Assembly: GCA_963777625.1 (NCBI GenBank)
Contig: CAVZRO010000003.1
Span: 124,001-188,000, forward strand
Length of the DNA stretch: 64,000 nt
Direction: 5' to 3'
From: DATDIC01 sp963777625
GTDB taxonomy: Bacteria > Pseudomonadota > Alphaproteobacteria > Acetobacterales > Acetobacteraceae
The notes under the pieces are model-generated. The model had not been told where the DNA came from. It saw nothing but the letters and a program-made list of their open reading frames with translations, and made no database searches. How positions within the stretch are numbered: the first letter of the stretch is position 1; every line of letters starts with the position of its first letter. Position numbers and translations under genes: made by a program. Below, piece by piece: positions 8,875 to 18,204 of the stretch.

Positions 8875-10062
8875 ATGATCCGTCCCAAGCCGCACCTCGC
8901 CCCTGATGCGACCCGCCGCCCGATCATCCTGCAGATCCTCCCCTCTCTCGTCACCGGCGGCGTGGAGCGCGGCACCGTCGAAATTACCGAAGCCATCGCC
9001 CGCGCTGGCTGGACCGCTCTGGTGGCCAGCGCTGGCGGCCCGCTGGTCACACAGATTGAACGCGCCGGTGGCCGGCATATCCAGCTCCCCCTCGATGCAC
9101 GCAACCCGCTCGCCATCCTTCGCAATGCCGGCCGCCTTGCCGGCCTGATCCGCGCGGAGCACGTCGATCTCGTGCACGCCCGCTCGCGTGCCCCTGCCTG
9201 GTCGGGGTGGCTCGCGACACGCCGGACCGGCACACGCTTCGTCACCACCTATCACGGCGCCTACAACGAGGACCTCCCGTTCAAGCGCCGCTACAACGCG
9301 GTCATGGCCAAGGGCGAGATCGTCATCGCCGCCAGCCGCTACATCGCCGATCTCATCTCGGCCCGGCACGGGACTGATCCACAGCGCGTTCGTCTCATCC
9401 CCCGCGGCATCGACCCCGCCACGTTCGATCCCGCCGCAGTCCCGCCCGAGCGAACCGCGCGGCTCCATGCAGCCTGGACTTTGCCCGAGCCGGCGCCGGT
9501 AGTCCTGCTGCCCGCGCGCCTCACCGGTTGGAAGGGCCAGCGCGTGCTACTGGACGCGCTGGCCCTGCTGCCGCGGCAGGACGTGATCGCGGTGCTGGCC
9601 GGGTCCGACCAGGGCCGCGCCGCCTACGCGGCCGGCTTGCGCGACCAGGCCAGCCGTCTCGGCCTGGCCGACCGCGTCCGTTTGCCCGGCAACTGCGACG
9701 ACATGCCTGCCGCGCTGCTGCTCGCCGACATTGTCGTGCATGCCTCCACGGAACCCGAGGCGTTCGGCCGCGTGGTGATCGAGGCGCAGGCGATGGGCCG
9801 CCCGGTCATTGCGTCCGATCTCGGCGGCCCGGTCGAGACCGTGCAGCAGGGCGTCACCGGCTGGCGTATTCCGCCCGGCAATCCGCGCGCCCTGGCCGAC
9901 GCGATCACGCAAGTGCTCGCCATGCCGGCCGCCGATCGCACCGCCATCGGCCTCGCCGCCCGCGCCGCCGTTCTGGCCCGCTGCACCACCGCGGCGATGC
10001 AGGACGCAACCCTGAGTGTCTATCGTGAGCTGCTGGTCGGACTTGCAGGCGTCAGCACATAA
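8875..10062 (+). CDS. Group 1 (GT4) glycosyltransferase
   Basis: Retaining GT-B glycosyltransferase of 395 aa that transfers a sugar from a nucleotide donor, probably in lipopolysaccharide or capsule synthesis. The N-terminal domain begins ILQILPSLVTGGVERGTVE. The donor domain has LLPARLTGWKGQ and the diagnostic motif EAFGRVVIEAQAMGRPVIAS. The ATG at 8875 was chosen because upstream in-frame sequence is not conserved-looking and overlaps the ccdA promoter region. It lies 36 bp before thrS on the same strand and may be co-transcribed with it. Confidence 0.88.
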   Translation: MIRPKPHLAPDATRRPIILQILPSLVTGGVERGTVEITEAIARAGWTALVASAGGPLVTQIERAGGRHIQLPLDARNPLAILRNAGRLAGLIRAEHVDLVHARSRAPAWSGWLATRRTGTRFVTTYHGAYNEDLPFKRRYNAVMAKGEIVIAASRYIADLISARHGTDPQRVRLIPRGIDPATFDPAAVPPERTARLHAAWTLPEPAPVVLLPARLTGWKGQRVLLDALALLPRQDVIAVLAGSDQGRAAYAAGLRDQASRLGLADRVRLPGNCDDMPAALLLADIVVHASTEPEAFGRVVIEAQAMGRPVIASDLGGPVETVQQGVTGWRIPPGNPRALADAITQVLAMPAADRTAIGLAARAAVLARCTTAAMQDATLSVYRELLVGLAGVST

Positions 10063-10098
10063 CCCCATAGACGGCGCTTTCGCAGCCGGAGCCACGCA

Positions 10099-12078
10099 AT
10101 GCCCGCCATCACTCTGCCCGACAAATCCGTGCGCCGCTTCGACGGCCCGGTGACGGGCACGGCAGTGGCCGAGGCGATCGGCCCCGGCCTCGCCCGTGCC
10201 GCACTGGCGATGAAGCTGGACGGCAAGCTGGTCGATCTCGCCACCGAGATAGACCGCGACGCCGCCGTGGTGTTCGTCACCCGCCGCGACCCGGAAGCGC
10301 TGGAACTGATCCGCCACGACACCGCCCATGTGCTCGCGGAGGCGGTGCAGTCGCTCTACCCCGGCACCCAGGTCACCATCGGGCCGCCGATCGAGAACGG
10401 CTTTTACTACGATTTCGCCCGCAACCAGCCCTTCACCCCGGAAGACTTCCCAGCCATCGAAGCCCGTATGCGCGAGATCATTGCCCGCGGCGCCCCGTTT
10501 CGCCGCAGCGTGATGGAGCGTGAAGCGGCCATCGAGTTCTTTCGCGACAAGGGCGAGAAATACAAGGCCGAGATCATCCAGGACCTGCCTCGTCACGAAA
10601 TTATCAGCCTTTATTCCCAGGGCGACTGGATCGACCTCTGCCGCGGCCCCCACATGCGCAGCACCGCCGATGTCGGCCCTGCCTTCAAGTTGATGAAGGT
10701 GGCCGGTGCCTATTGGCGCGGCGATCACCGCAACGCCATGCTGTCGCGCATCTATGGCACCGCCTGGCGCGACCAGAAGGAGCTGGACGCCTACCTGCAC
10801 ATGCTGGAAGAGGCCGAGCGCCGCGACCACCGCCGCATCGGCAAGGAGATGGATCTGTTCCATTTCCAGGAGGAAGCCGCCGGCAGCGTGTTCTGGCACC
10901 CGAAGGGCTGGCGGCTTTATCGCCGTGCCGAATCCTACATGCGCCGACGACTGGACGCTGCCGGCTACCAGGAGATCCGCACCCCGCAGCTCGTCGATCG
11001 CGCCCTGTGGGAGGCTTCCGGCCACTGGGAAAAATACCGTGAGCACATGTTCATCGCCCGCGTCGAGGACGAGGAGAAAACCCTTGCCCTGAAGCCGATG
11101 AACTGCCCCTGCCATGTGCAGGTCTTCCGCCAGGGCATCCGCTCCTACCGGGAGCTGCCGCTGCGGCTGGCGGAGTTCGGCTCTTGCCACCGTTATGAAC
11201 CGTCCGGCGCCCTGCACGGGCTGATGCGGGTGCGCGCCTTCACCCAGGATGACGCCCACATCTTCTGCACCGAGGCGCAGATCGCCGGGGAAACCGCTCG
11301 GTTCGTGGAGCTGCTGCGCTCGATCTACGCCGATTTCGGCTTTCCGGAGGTGCATATCCGCTTCTCCGACCGCCCCCCCGTACGCGCCGGGGAAGACGCG
11401 GTATGGGACCGGGCGGAGGGCGCGTTGCGGGAAGCCTGCGCCACCGCCGGCGTGGATTACGAGCTCAATCCCGGCGACGGCGCCTTCTACGGCCCCAAGC
11501 TGGACTTCCACCTGCGTGACGCGATCGGCCGCGACTGGCAGTGCGGCACGCTCCAGGTGGATTTCGTGCTTCCCGAACGGCTGGACGCCGAATATGTGGG
11601 CGAGGACGGCGCCCGCCACCGCCCCGTCATGCTGCATCGCGCCATCCTGGGCAGCTTCGAACGGTTTCTCGGCGTGCTCATCGAGCATTACGCCGGCCGT
11701 TTCCCGCTCTGGCTCGCGCCGGTGCAGGTGGTGGTGGCCACGATCGTCTCGGATGCCGACGACTACGCGCGCGAGGCGGCCGATGCGTTCCGGCGTGCCG
11801 GGCTGGAGGTTGTGCTCGACCTGTCGAACCAGAAGATCAACGCCAAGGTCCGCGAGCACTCGCTGGCGCATGTCCCGGTGCTGGCCGTCGTCGGCCGCCG
11901 GGAGGCGGAAAACCGCACCCTCGCGCTGCGCCGGCTTGGCGCGGATGGCCAGCAGGTCCTGTCGCTGGACCAAGCCGTCGCCGATCTTGCGATCGAGGCA
12001 ACCCCTCCCGATCTCAGGCATTCGGGCCAACGGGATCAATCCAAAGGGATTGAGCTTGTCGGGCGCGACACCTCTTGA
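10099..12078 (+). CDS. thrS: Threonyl-tRNA synthetase
   Basis: Class II synthetase charging tRNA-Thr, 659 aa, full length. It begins with a TGS domain (LPDKSVRRFDGPVTGTAVAE), followed by the editing domain with HDTAHVLAEA, then the catalytic core. Zinc-site residues are in MNCPCHVQ and the class II motif 2 arginine region is in AEFGSCHRYEPSGALHGL. The C-terminal anticodon-binding domain begins near PVQVVVATIVSD. It is directly upstream of infC, as in many proteobacteria. The extreme C-terminus (LRHSGQRDQSKGIELVGRD) extends past the usual end and may be lineage-specific. Confidence 0.97.
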   Translation: MPAITLPDKSVRRFDGPVTGTAVAEAIGPGLARAALAMKLDGKLVDLATEIDRDAAVVFVTRRDPEALELIRHDTAHVLAEAVQSLYPGTQVTIGPPIENGFYYDFARNQPFTPEDFPAIEARMREIIARGAPFRRSVMEREAAIEFFRDKGEKYKAEIIQDLPRHEIISLYSQGDWIDLCRGPHMRSTADVGPAFKLMKVAGAYWRGDHRNAMLSRIYGTAWRDQKELDAYLHMLEEAERRDHRRIGKEMDLFHFQEEAAGSVFWHPKGWRLYRRAESYMRRRLDAAGYQEIRTPQLVDRALWEASGHWEKYREHMFIARVEDEEKTLALKPMNCPCHVQVFRQGIRSYRELPLRLAEFGSCHRYEPSGALHGLMRVRAFTQDDAHIFCTEAQIAGETARFVELLRSIYADFGFPEVHIRFSDRPPVRAGEDAVWDRAEGALREACATAGVDYELNPGDGAFYGPKLDFHLRDAIGRDWQCGTLQVDFVLPERLDAEYVGEDGARHRPVMLHRAILGSFERFLGVLIEHYAGRFPLWLAPVQVVVATIVSDADDYAREAADAFRRAGLEVVLDLSNQKINAKVREHSLAHVPVLAVVGRREAENRTLALRRLGADGQQVLSLDQAVADLAIEATPPDLRHSGQRDQSKGIELVGRDTS

Positions 12079-12145
12079 TCCGACCGACCCCGATCGGCCA
12101 AACTATAGCCGGCCGTAACGGACCAAACAGCAACAGGAGAATACC

Positions 12146-12682
12146 ATAGCAAGAGGACCAATGGCCGCCCCGCCGACACGCGACGGCCCCCGCGTAAACG
12201 AGGAGATCCGCGCGCAGCAGGTGCGGCTGATAGATCAGGACGGCGAGATGCAGGGTGTCATGAGCGCCCGCGAGGCCCAGCAAAAGGCTTATGCCGTCGG
12301 ACTGGACCTGCTGGAGATCAGCCCCAACGCGGACCCGCCGGTGGTGAAGATCCTCGATTTCGGCAAGTTCAAATACGAACAGCAGAAAAAGAAGAACGAA
12401 GCCAGGAAGAAGCAAAAAGTCATCGAGATCAAGGAGATCAAGGTTCGCCCGAACATCGATGAGAACGACTATCAGGTGAAAATGCGCGCCATGAAGTCGT
12501 TTATCGAGGAAGGCGACAAGGTCAAGGTGACGCTGCGCTTCCGCGGCCGCGAAATGGCCCACCAGGAAATCGGTGTCCGCGTGCTGGAGCGCATCCGCTC
12601 GGAGATGGATCTTCTCTCCAAGGTTGAGCAGATGCCTCGGATGGAAAACCGCCAGATGGTGATGGTGCTGACGCCACGATAG
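12146..12682 (+). CDS. infC: Translation initiation factor IF-3, probable AUA start
   Basis: IF-3 keeps ribosomal subunits apart and checks the start codon. The protein has the N-terminal GPRVNEEIRAQQVRLID block, the basic linker KYEQQKKKNEARKKQK, and the C-terminal domain ending MENRQMVMVLTPR. The first ATG is at 12161, but an in-frame ATA at 12146 lies 5 bases after a strong AGGAGA, whereas the ATG has no similarly placed Shine-Dalgarno. Starting at ATA gives an N-terminus MARGPMAAPPTR that matches the usual length. Non-AUG starts on infC are known for self-regulation, so the ATA start is a reasoned choice, not proven. Confidence 0.92.
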   Translation: MARGPMAAPPTRDGPRVNEEIRAQQVRLIDQDGEMQGVMSAREAQQKAYAVGLDLLEISPNADPPVVKILDFGKFKYEQQKKKNEARKKQKVIEIKEIKVRPNIDENDYQVKMRAMKSFIEEGDKVKVTLRFRGREMAHQEIGVRVLERIRSEMDLLSKVEQMPRMENRQMVMVLTPR

Positions 12683-12690
12683 GCGTCAGC
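12667..12690 (+). terminator. Hairpin at the end of infC
   Basis: GCTGACGCC and GGCGTCAGC form a perfect 9-bp stem around a 6-base loop, overlapping the infC stop codon. There is no T-run after it, so it may be a bidirectional or Rho-assisted end between the convergent infC and paaK genes. Confidence 0.5.
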
Positions 12691-12715
12691 GTCGGTCAGA
12701 GCGGGCGAGGCGGCG

Positions 12716-14011
12716 TTATCCGCTTGGCCGCCGGTCCAACACGCGCCGCGCCTTTCCCATCGAGCGTTCGATCGTGCCAGGTGGCTGAACAGCGATCCGC
12801 ATCGTGATGCCGATTGTCTGCTTGATCCGTGCCACCACCGCCCGCGCCTCGGTTTCCATCACGTCTTTATCGCCTGCTGGCACACGCGGCTCGACCTCGA
12901 TCGTCACCTCGTCCATCCGCCCCTCGCGAGTCAGAACGATACGGTAATGCCCGCTCAGCAACTGGCTTTGTAGCAGTTGCTCCTCGATCTGGGTCGGGAA
13001 CAGATTGACCCCCCGCACGATCAGCATGTCGTCGCTGCGGCCGGTGACTTTTTCCATCCGCCGCATGCTGCGGGCGGTGCCCGGCAGCAGCCGAGTCAGG
13101 TCGCGTGTGCGGTAGCGGATGACCGGCATGGCCTCCTTGGTGAGGGTGGTGAACACCAATTCGCCGGGCTCGCCGTCCGGCAGCACGGCACCGGTGGCTG
13201 GGTCGATGATCTCCGGATAGAAATGGTCTTCCCAGATCGTCGGGCCGTCCTTGGTTTCGATGCATTCGTTGGCCACACCGGGACCGATCACCTCAGACAA
13301 CCCATAGATGTCAACGGCATCCATATCGAAGCCCTGCTCGATTTCCCGCCGCATCGGGTTGCTCCAGGGTTCCGCCCCGAAAATGCCGATCCGCAATGAA
13401 CACGCGCGTGGCTCCGCGCCCTGGCGGCGGAATTCATCCAGGATCGCCAGCATGTAGCTCGGCGTCACGCTGATGATATCGGGCCGGAAATCGGCAATGA
13501 GCTGCACCTGCCGCTCGGTCATGCCGCCGGACACCGGCACCACGGTGCAACCCAGGCGCTCGGCGCCCGCATGCAGCCCGAGCCCGCCGGTGAACAGCCC
13601 GTAGCCATAGGCATTATGCAGCCGCATGCCGGGCCGTCCTCCGGCCGCGTAGATGGAACGCGCCACCACAGCGGCCCAGGTATCAAGGTCACCCGCCGTG
13701 TAGCCGACCACGGTGGGTTTGCCCGTCGTGCCGGACGACGCATGGATCCGCGCGATACGATCCGGCGGCACGGCAAACATGCCGAACGGATAATTGGCCC
13801 GCAGATCGTGCTTGGTGGTGAGCGGGAACCTCGCCAGATCCGGCAGGTCGCGGAAATCGTCCGGATGCACGCCGGCAGCCGCGAAAGCCGTGCGATAATG
13901 TGGCACGTTGGTCCAGGCATGGCGCAGCGACCAGGCAATACGCTCGCGCTGCAATGCCGTGATCTCGTCGCGCGATGCCGTTTCGATCGCATCGAGTCCG
14001 GCGACAGGCAT
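12716..14011 (-). CDS. paaK: Phenylacetate-CoA ligase
   Basis: AMP-forming ligase converting phenylacetate, ATP and CoA into phenylacetyl-CoA, the entry step of phenylacetate catabolism. At 431 aa it has the normal length. It shows the adenylate motif IHASSGTTGKPTVVGYT (about residue 90), the YGLSEVIGPGVANEC block, YRTRDLTRLLPGT and the C-terminal GRSDDMLIVRGVNLFPTQIEE, all typical of PaaK. It directly abuts the paaI-like thioesterase gene, and paaG-like lies further upstream. The ring epoxidase genes paaABCDE are not in the window, so the pathway is only partly visible here. Confidence 0.92.
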   Translation of the reverse strand: MPVAGLDAIETASRDEITALQRERIAWSLRHAWTNVPHYRTAFAAAGVHPDDFRDLPDLARFPLTTKHDLRANYPFGMFAVPPDRIARIHASSGTTGKPTVVGYTAGDLDTWAAVVARSIYAAGGRPGMRLHNAYGYGLFTGGLGLHAGAERLGCTVVPVSGGMTERQVQLIADFRPDIISVTPSYMLAILDEFRRQGAEPRACSLRIGIFGAEPWSNPMRREIEQGFDMDAVDIYGLSEVIGPGVANECIETKDGPTIWEDHFYPEIIDPATGAVLPDGEPGELVFTTLTKEAMPVIRYRTRDLTRLLPGTARSMRRMEKVTGRSDDMLIVRGVNLFPTQIEEQLLQSQLLSGHYRIVLTREGRMDEVTIEVEPRVPAGDKDVMETEARAVVARIKQTIGITMRIAVQPPGTIERSMGKARRVLDRRPSG

Positions 14012-14447
14012 CTATCCCTCCGTCGCGAAGAATCGCCCCGTGGTCCGCGAATGGCCGCGGAACTCCGCCACCACCGTACCGTCATCGCCGACGACGCGGA
14101 CGTCGTAAATGGCGGATCGCCCGCCGCGCGCCCGCTCGGTTGCTTCCGCGCGCAACTGCTCGCCAAGCCGGCCGGGCCGCAGGAACGTGATCTGCGCCTG
14201 CTGCGCGACGACACGTTCGCCATAGCTGTTGCAGGCGAACGCGAATGCCGAAATCCGCCAGTGTGAAGATGAACCCGCCATGGCATATGCCATGCCCGTT
14301 CACCATCACCTCGGTGATGCGCATGCCGAGCACCGCATGCCCGGCACCGACCGCCTCGAGCTGCATGCCGAGCCCGCTGCTCGCGCGATCCTCGGCCCAC
14401 ATCGCGTGGGCGCAGGCGCGGGCGAGCACATCTGGATCATCGGTCAT
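14012..14447 (-). pseudogene. paaI: PaaI-type hydroxyphenylacetyl-CoA thioesterase, one frame break
   Basis: Hot-dog-fold thioesterase that rescues CoA from dead-end ring intermediates. The N-terminal half (MTDDPDVLARACAHAMW to GICHGGFIFTLAD) and the C-terminal half (AFAFACNSYGE to GHSRTTGRFFATEG) are in different frames. Together they make a normal PaaI of about 145 aa with the motif HGGFIFTLAD. One extra A in the AAA near 14251-14253 explains the break, because removing it restores GGFIFTLADSAFAFACNSY. It sits directly upstream of paaK in the same direction. The break is more likely a sequence error than decay. Confidence 0.8.
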
Positions 14448-14861
14448 GTAACATGGCTTCCGTCGTAGCCAACGAAAGCGCTATGCTTGGCGGCGAGAGG
14501 TCCGATATGCAGACGCTGAACCATCCTGGGCCGATCGGTACCCTTCCGCGCGGCTTGCTTGCCGGGGCGCTCGCGGCATTCATTCTTGGTCTCGGCCCCA
14601 GGACCGGCGCCCTGGCCCATCGGGGGGCAGCGGGGGCCGCCGGTACCGGGGGCGCCGGCCTTCACAGCGTCAGTCTTCACAGCGCGTCGCGGCAGTCTCC
14701 CCCACTGCGGCCGGTGAGCAAAAACAGGCTGATGACGACCCCACCGACGCCACGAATCGGCGCCATCGTCGCGTCGCCTGTCGTGCCCCGCATGCGGGCA
14801 TGCCCCTGGCCGGCGGCGCCCCGCACCACGCCCCGCATCCGCATATCCAGATCGTGCATTT
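14448..14861. other. Gap between the paaI-like and paaG-like genes, no confident gene
   Basis: About 410 bp. Weak open frames exist on both strands. A plus-strand one from about 14504 has a hydrophobic stretch (LLAGALAAFILGLG). A minus-strand one, starting MHDLDMRMRGVVRG, has a short hydrophobic run VVISLFLLTG. Neither has a convincing ribosome binding site or a recognisable family, and a small protein cannot be excluded. Confidence 0.4.
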
Positions 14862-15653
14862 TCACCGTCCGCCAATGAATACCGGCTTGCACTTGGCCGC
14901 GAAGGCCTGCACGCCCGCGGCGTAGTCCGCCGTCCGCCCCGCCAACCCCTGCAATTGCGCTTCCAGCTCCAGTTGCGCCTCCAGCCCGTTCACGGCTGAC
15001 GCGGCAAACGCGCGTTTCATCAGTGCGATCGCCTCGGTCGGTCCTGCGGCCAGCCGGCTGGTCAGCGCCTCGGACTGCTCCACCAGGGCCGCATCATCGA
15101 CCGTCTTCCATATCATGCCCCAGGCTTCGGCCTGCTCGGCCGCGACCGGATCGCCCAGCATCGCCAGCGCCCGCGCCCGCGCATCCCCGATCAGTCGCGG
15201 CAGAAAGAAGCTGCCGCCGCAATCCGGGACCAATCCGATGCGGACGAAGGCCTGCACGAAGCTCGCACCGCGGGCCGCCAGCACGATATCGGCGGCCAGC
15301 GCCAGGTTGGCGCCCGCTCCCGCGGCGATGCCGTTCACCGCGCAAACAACCGGTAGCGGCAGCTCCCGCAGCCGCCGCACCAGGCCCCGATGATATGCCG
15401 CCGCGATCGGCGCCAGGTCCGGCGGTCCCGAGGGCCCCGGCATGATGGACGGACCAAGTTCCTGCCCCGAGCAAAAGCCTCGTCCTGCGCCGGTCAGCAG
15501 CAGCGCCCGACAGGATCGGTCAGCGTCGAGCTCGTCCAGCGCCGTTGTCAGTTCGCCGAGCACCTGCGCATTCAGCGCATTCAGCTTGTCGGGTCGGTTG
15601 AGCGTAATTTTTCGCCAGCCGTCCCGCCGTTCGACCAGGATCGTGTCGGTCAC
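14862..15653 (-). CDS. paaG: Enoyl-CoA hydratase/isomerase, PaaG type
   Basis: Crotonase-fold enzyme of about 263 aa. In phenylacetate breakdown PaaG isomerises the ring-epoxide to the oxepin. It shows ITLNRPDKLNALN, the oxyanion-hole regions GAGRGFCSGQEL and NGIAAGAGANLALAADI, and the PaaG-like acid context IGLVPDCGGSFFLPRL. The GTG start at 15653 is preceded by GAGGAG and overlaps the stop codon of the VOC gene upstream (GTGA), so the two are translationally coupled. The gene symbol rests on the acid motif and the nearby paaK and paaI; another hydratase role is possible. Confidence 0.8.
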   Translation of the reverse strand: MTDTILVERRDGWRKITLNRPDKLNALNAQVLGELTTALDELDADRSCRALLLTGAGRGFCSGQELGPSIMPGPSGPPDLAPIAAAYHRGLVRRLRELPLPVVCAVNGIAAGAGANLALAADIVLAARGASFVQAFVRIGLVPDCGGSFFLPRLIGDARARALAMLGDPVAAEQAEAWGMIWKTVDDAALVEQSEALTSRLAAGPTEAIALMKRAFAASAVNGLEAQLELEAQLQGLAGRTADYAAGVQAFAAKCKPVFIGGR

Positions 15654-16111
15654 AGCAAGCTCCTCCATTTCGAGAGCGGGATCATGCCCAGCTCCGGGCG
15701 CGGACCGTCCGGCAGCATGGTGATGAATTCCAGCGAGTGTCCGTCCGGATCGTCGAAATAGACGCTGGCGGCCGGCATCCAGCTCAACACCACCGGCTCC
15801 GCGACCGGCTGACCGGACCCGGAGCGCGGCGTCAGCCCGGCGTCGCGCAACCGGGCCACCGATGCGATCACCTGGTCGAGCGGCGTTTCGAACGCGATGT
15901 GCAGCCGCATGAACAGCGGTGCCGTGCCGATCGACCAAAGGCCCAGCATTGCCTGTCCCGGCGCGCCGATCCAGAAGAACGCGACCCGCCGCGCCGGAAT
16001 AACATGTGCCAGGGTAAGCCCGAGCCGGTCGCGATAGAACGCGATCGAACGATCCAGATCGCTGACCGTCAGATGCGCTTCAAACAGGCCATGGATCGGA
16101 ACAATCGCCAT
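15650..16111 (-). CDS. VOC (glyoxalase/dioxygenase superfamily) protein
   Basis: A 153-aa vicinal-oxygen-chelate fold protein with two beta-alpha-beta-beta-beta units. It starts GLFEAHLTVSDLDRSIAFYRD and contains a second metal-site region with YFDDPDGHSLEFI, typical of glyoxalase I-like and ring-cleavage dioxygenase relatives. Its function is unassigned. Translation is coupled to the paaG-like gene through a 4-base overlap, so it may act in the same catabolic unit. Confidence 0.75.
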   Translation of the reverse strand: MAIVPIHGLFEAHLTVSDLDRSIAFYRDRLGLTLAHVIPARRVAFFWIGAPGQAMLGLWSIGTAPLFMRLHIAFETPLDQVIASVARLRDAGLTPRSGSGQPVAEPVVLSWMPAASVYFDDPDGHSLEFITMLPDGPRPELGMIPLSKWRSLL

Positions 16112-16156
16112 GCAGGGAGTGTGCGTCGCCGCTCCCGCCGCCTCAAGTACGCTATA

Positions 16157-17242
16157 TCACGCCGCAACCGAGGCGACTGCCGGCCGAGCCCCATACCGGA
16201 ATCTCCGATGACCCAGGCGGATGCAAGGTTGCTCGATCATCCGCCAACTTACCGCGGCGCCGAGAATCGTCAGGATTGTGGCGATGATAAGCCCCAGCAG
16301 GCCGGTGGCGATCAGCTTGGCCACGATCAGTTCGATCGGCCGATGCAGCAGGTAAATCCCATACGCGTGCAGGCCGAACCAGCCGAGCAGGCGCACCGTC
16401 CGGCCCGATCCCGGCGGATGCAGCGTCAGTTCCAGCACGACTGCCGCGTAGAACACGGCAACCGCGCTGTAGCCCACTGTGCAAAACAGCAGCGATAACT
16501 GGTCCGCATCGCAGCCGAGCAGCAGCACGAACCCGATTCCGCTGAGGCCAAGCAAAGCTCGTGACCAGCCGAAACGTCGCCGCCAGCGCGGATCACGTAC
16601 CGCCCACGCCACCAGCACCCCGGCAAACAGCGCGTCCATGCGGCACGGCATCAGCATGTAGCAGGCATAGGCGTTGCCGAACCCAAGCCACGCCAGTACC
16701 CGCGCCGCCGGCGCCAGTGCAATCAGCACCAGCAGCAGCACCGGCAGCCGCGCCGACGGGACGAGGCGTATCATAGCCGGAAGTATCATATAAAACTGTT
16801 CTTCTACTGCCAACGACCAGGTTACGCCGATCCACTCCGGCCCCCAATGTCCCTCTCTCGCCCACACAAGGTTCTGCATGAAACCGGCATATGCCAGCTT
16901 GTTGCCGCCCCCGCCGAGCAGGAACGGCAGCAGCACGACCGCATAGAGCGGGACGATCCGCAGCACGCGGCGCAGATAGAACACCGGCAGCAGGTTATGC
17001 TCGTCCCGGTGGTCCATAAGAATACCGCCGATCAGGAACCCGGACAGCACAAAAAACAGATCGACGCCGGTCCAGCTCATGTTGAGCAGGAAGGCAGGCA
17101 ACTGCGCTGCTGCCACCTTGCTGCGCAAAAAACCCGGAACCCAGTAGTGCCAGACCAGCACTTGCAGGATCGCCACGCCGCGCACCGCATCCAGTACCGT
17201 CGAGCGCGCGCCGTCCCCGCTCTGCACCCCCGCCATCACCAC
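16157..17242 (-). CDS. Acyltransferase family 3 membrane protein (OafA/YrhL-like)
   Basis: Integral membrane O-acyltransferase of 361 aa with about ten hydrophobic helices. The N-terminal motif LDAVRGVAILQVLVWHYW, WTGVDLFFVLSGFLIGGIL and RRVLRIVPLYAVVL are diagnostic for the Acyl_transf_3 family, which decorates O-antigen, exopolysaccharide or other surface glycans with acetyl or similar groups. The target is unknown. Its neighbours are not glycan genes, although a glycosyltransferase and a flippase occur elsewhere in the window. Confidence 0.88.
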   Translation of the reverse strand: MVMAGVQSGDGARSTVLDAVRGVAILQVLVWHYWVPGFLRSKVAAAQLPAFLLNMSWTGVDLFFVLSGFLIGGILMDHRDEHNLLPVFYLRRVLRIVPLYAVVLLPFLLGGGGNKLAYAGFMQNLVWAREGHWGPEWIGVTWSLAVEEQFYMILPAMIRLVPSARLPVLLLVLIALAPAARVLAWLGFGNAYACYMLMPCRMDALFAGVLVAWAVRDPRWRRRFGWSRALLGLSGIGFVLLLGCDADQLSLLFCTVGYSAVAVFYAAVVLELTLHPPGSGRTVRLLGWFGLHAYGIYLLHRPIELIVAKLIATGLLGLIIATILTILGAAVSWRMIEQPCIRLGHRRFRYGARPAVASVAA

Positions 17243-17363
17243 TCGCCTTCCGGAACCGGAAGGCTGCGACGCGAAGCTTACTGAACCAATAATACCGGCC
17301 GTTGTCGGACCTCAGTCCTCCTCGCGCTTTTTTCGTCCAGGCCCTTAACGGTGGAACTGCCGG

Positions 17364-18204
17364 TCAAACACGCTTGCCGGCCTTGGCAATCCCGTCGAAT
17401 GCCTTCAATCGCTCGATCAATCCCGGCATATCCCGCAGCGCGATCATATTCGGCCCATCCGATGGCGCCCGATCCGGGTCCGGATGGGTCTCGATAAACA
17501 CCGCCGCGACACCCACGGCCAGCGCAGCCCGCGCCAGCACGGGCGCGAACTCCCGCTCACCGCCCGACGATCCGCCTTGTCCGCCCGGAAGCTGCACCGA
17601 ATGGGTGGCATCGAACACCACCGGATAGCCGGTTCGCGCCATGATCGGCAGGGCGCGAAAATCCGTCACCAGCATGTTGTAACCGAAGCTCACCCCCCGC
17701 TCGCACAACAGGATGTTCTGATTGCCCGTTGCGGCAATCTTCGCCGCGACATTCGCCATGTCCCACGGCGCCAGGAACTGGCCTTTCTTCACATTGATCG
17801 GCTTGCCGGTTCGCCCGGCCGCTATCAGCAGGTCGGTCTGGCGGCACAAAAAAGCGGGGATCTGCAGCACATCCACCGCCTCCGCCGCCGGCGCGCACTG
17901 CTCCGCGTCATGCACGTCGGTCAGCACCGGCAGCCCCGTCCGCTCCCGCACCTGCGCCAAGATCTCCAGCCCCGCCGACATTCCCACACCGCGCGCGGCG
18001 GCGGCGCTGGTGCGGTTCGCCTTATCGAAGCTCGACTTGTAGATCACCCGCACGCCCGACCTGCCCGACATCTCCCGCAGCGCTGCCGCCACCTCCAGCG
18101 CGTGCGCCTGCGACTTCGATCTGGCACGGTCCGGCAATCAGCACGAACGGAAGCTCGTTGCCGATCTCGATGCCGCCCACCGTCACCACGCGCTGCTCGG
18201 TCAT
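17364..18204 (-). pseudogene. kdsA: 3-deoxy-8-phosphooctulonate (KDO-8-P) synthase, one frame break
   Basis: KdsA condenses arabinose-5-phosphate with phosphoenolpyruvate for lipopolysaccharide inner core. The N-terminus (MTEQRVVTVGGIEIGNELPF, then LIAGPCQIE) is in one frame and everything after it (SQAHALEVAAALREM onward) is in another. One extra base near 18114 explains the break. The rest is complete, with IYKSSFDKANRTS, ILLCERGVSFGYN, VVFDATHSVQLPGG and FIETHPDPDRAPSDGPNM. Its ATG overlaps the stop codon of the small membrane protein upstream. KDO synthesis is normally essential in LPS-bearing bacteria, so a sequence error is likely. Confidence 0.9.

Noticed and set aside
9547..12039. 830-codon antisense frame across the glycosyltransferase and thrS
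   Set aside because: It is the reverse-strand shadow of two clearly identified genes, common in GC-rich DNA; no domain is recognisable in it.
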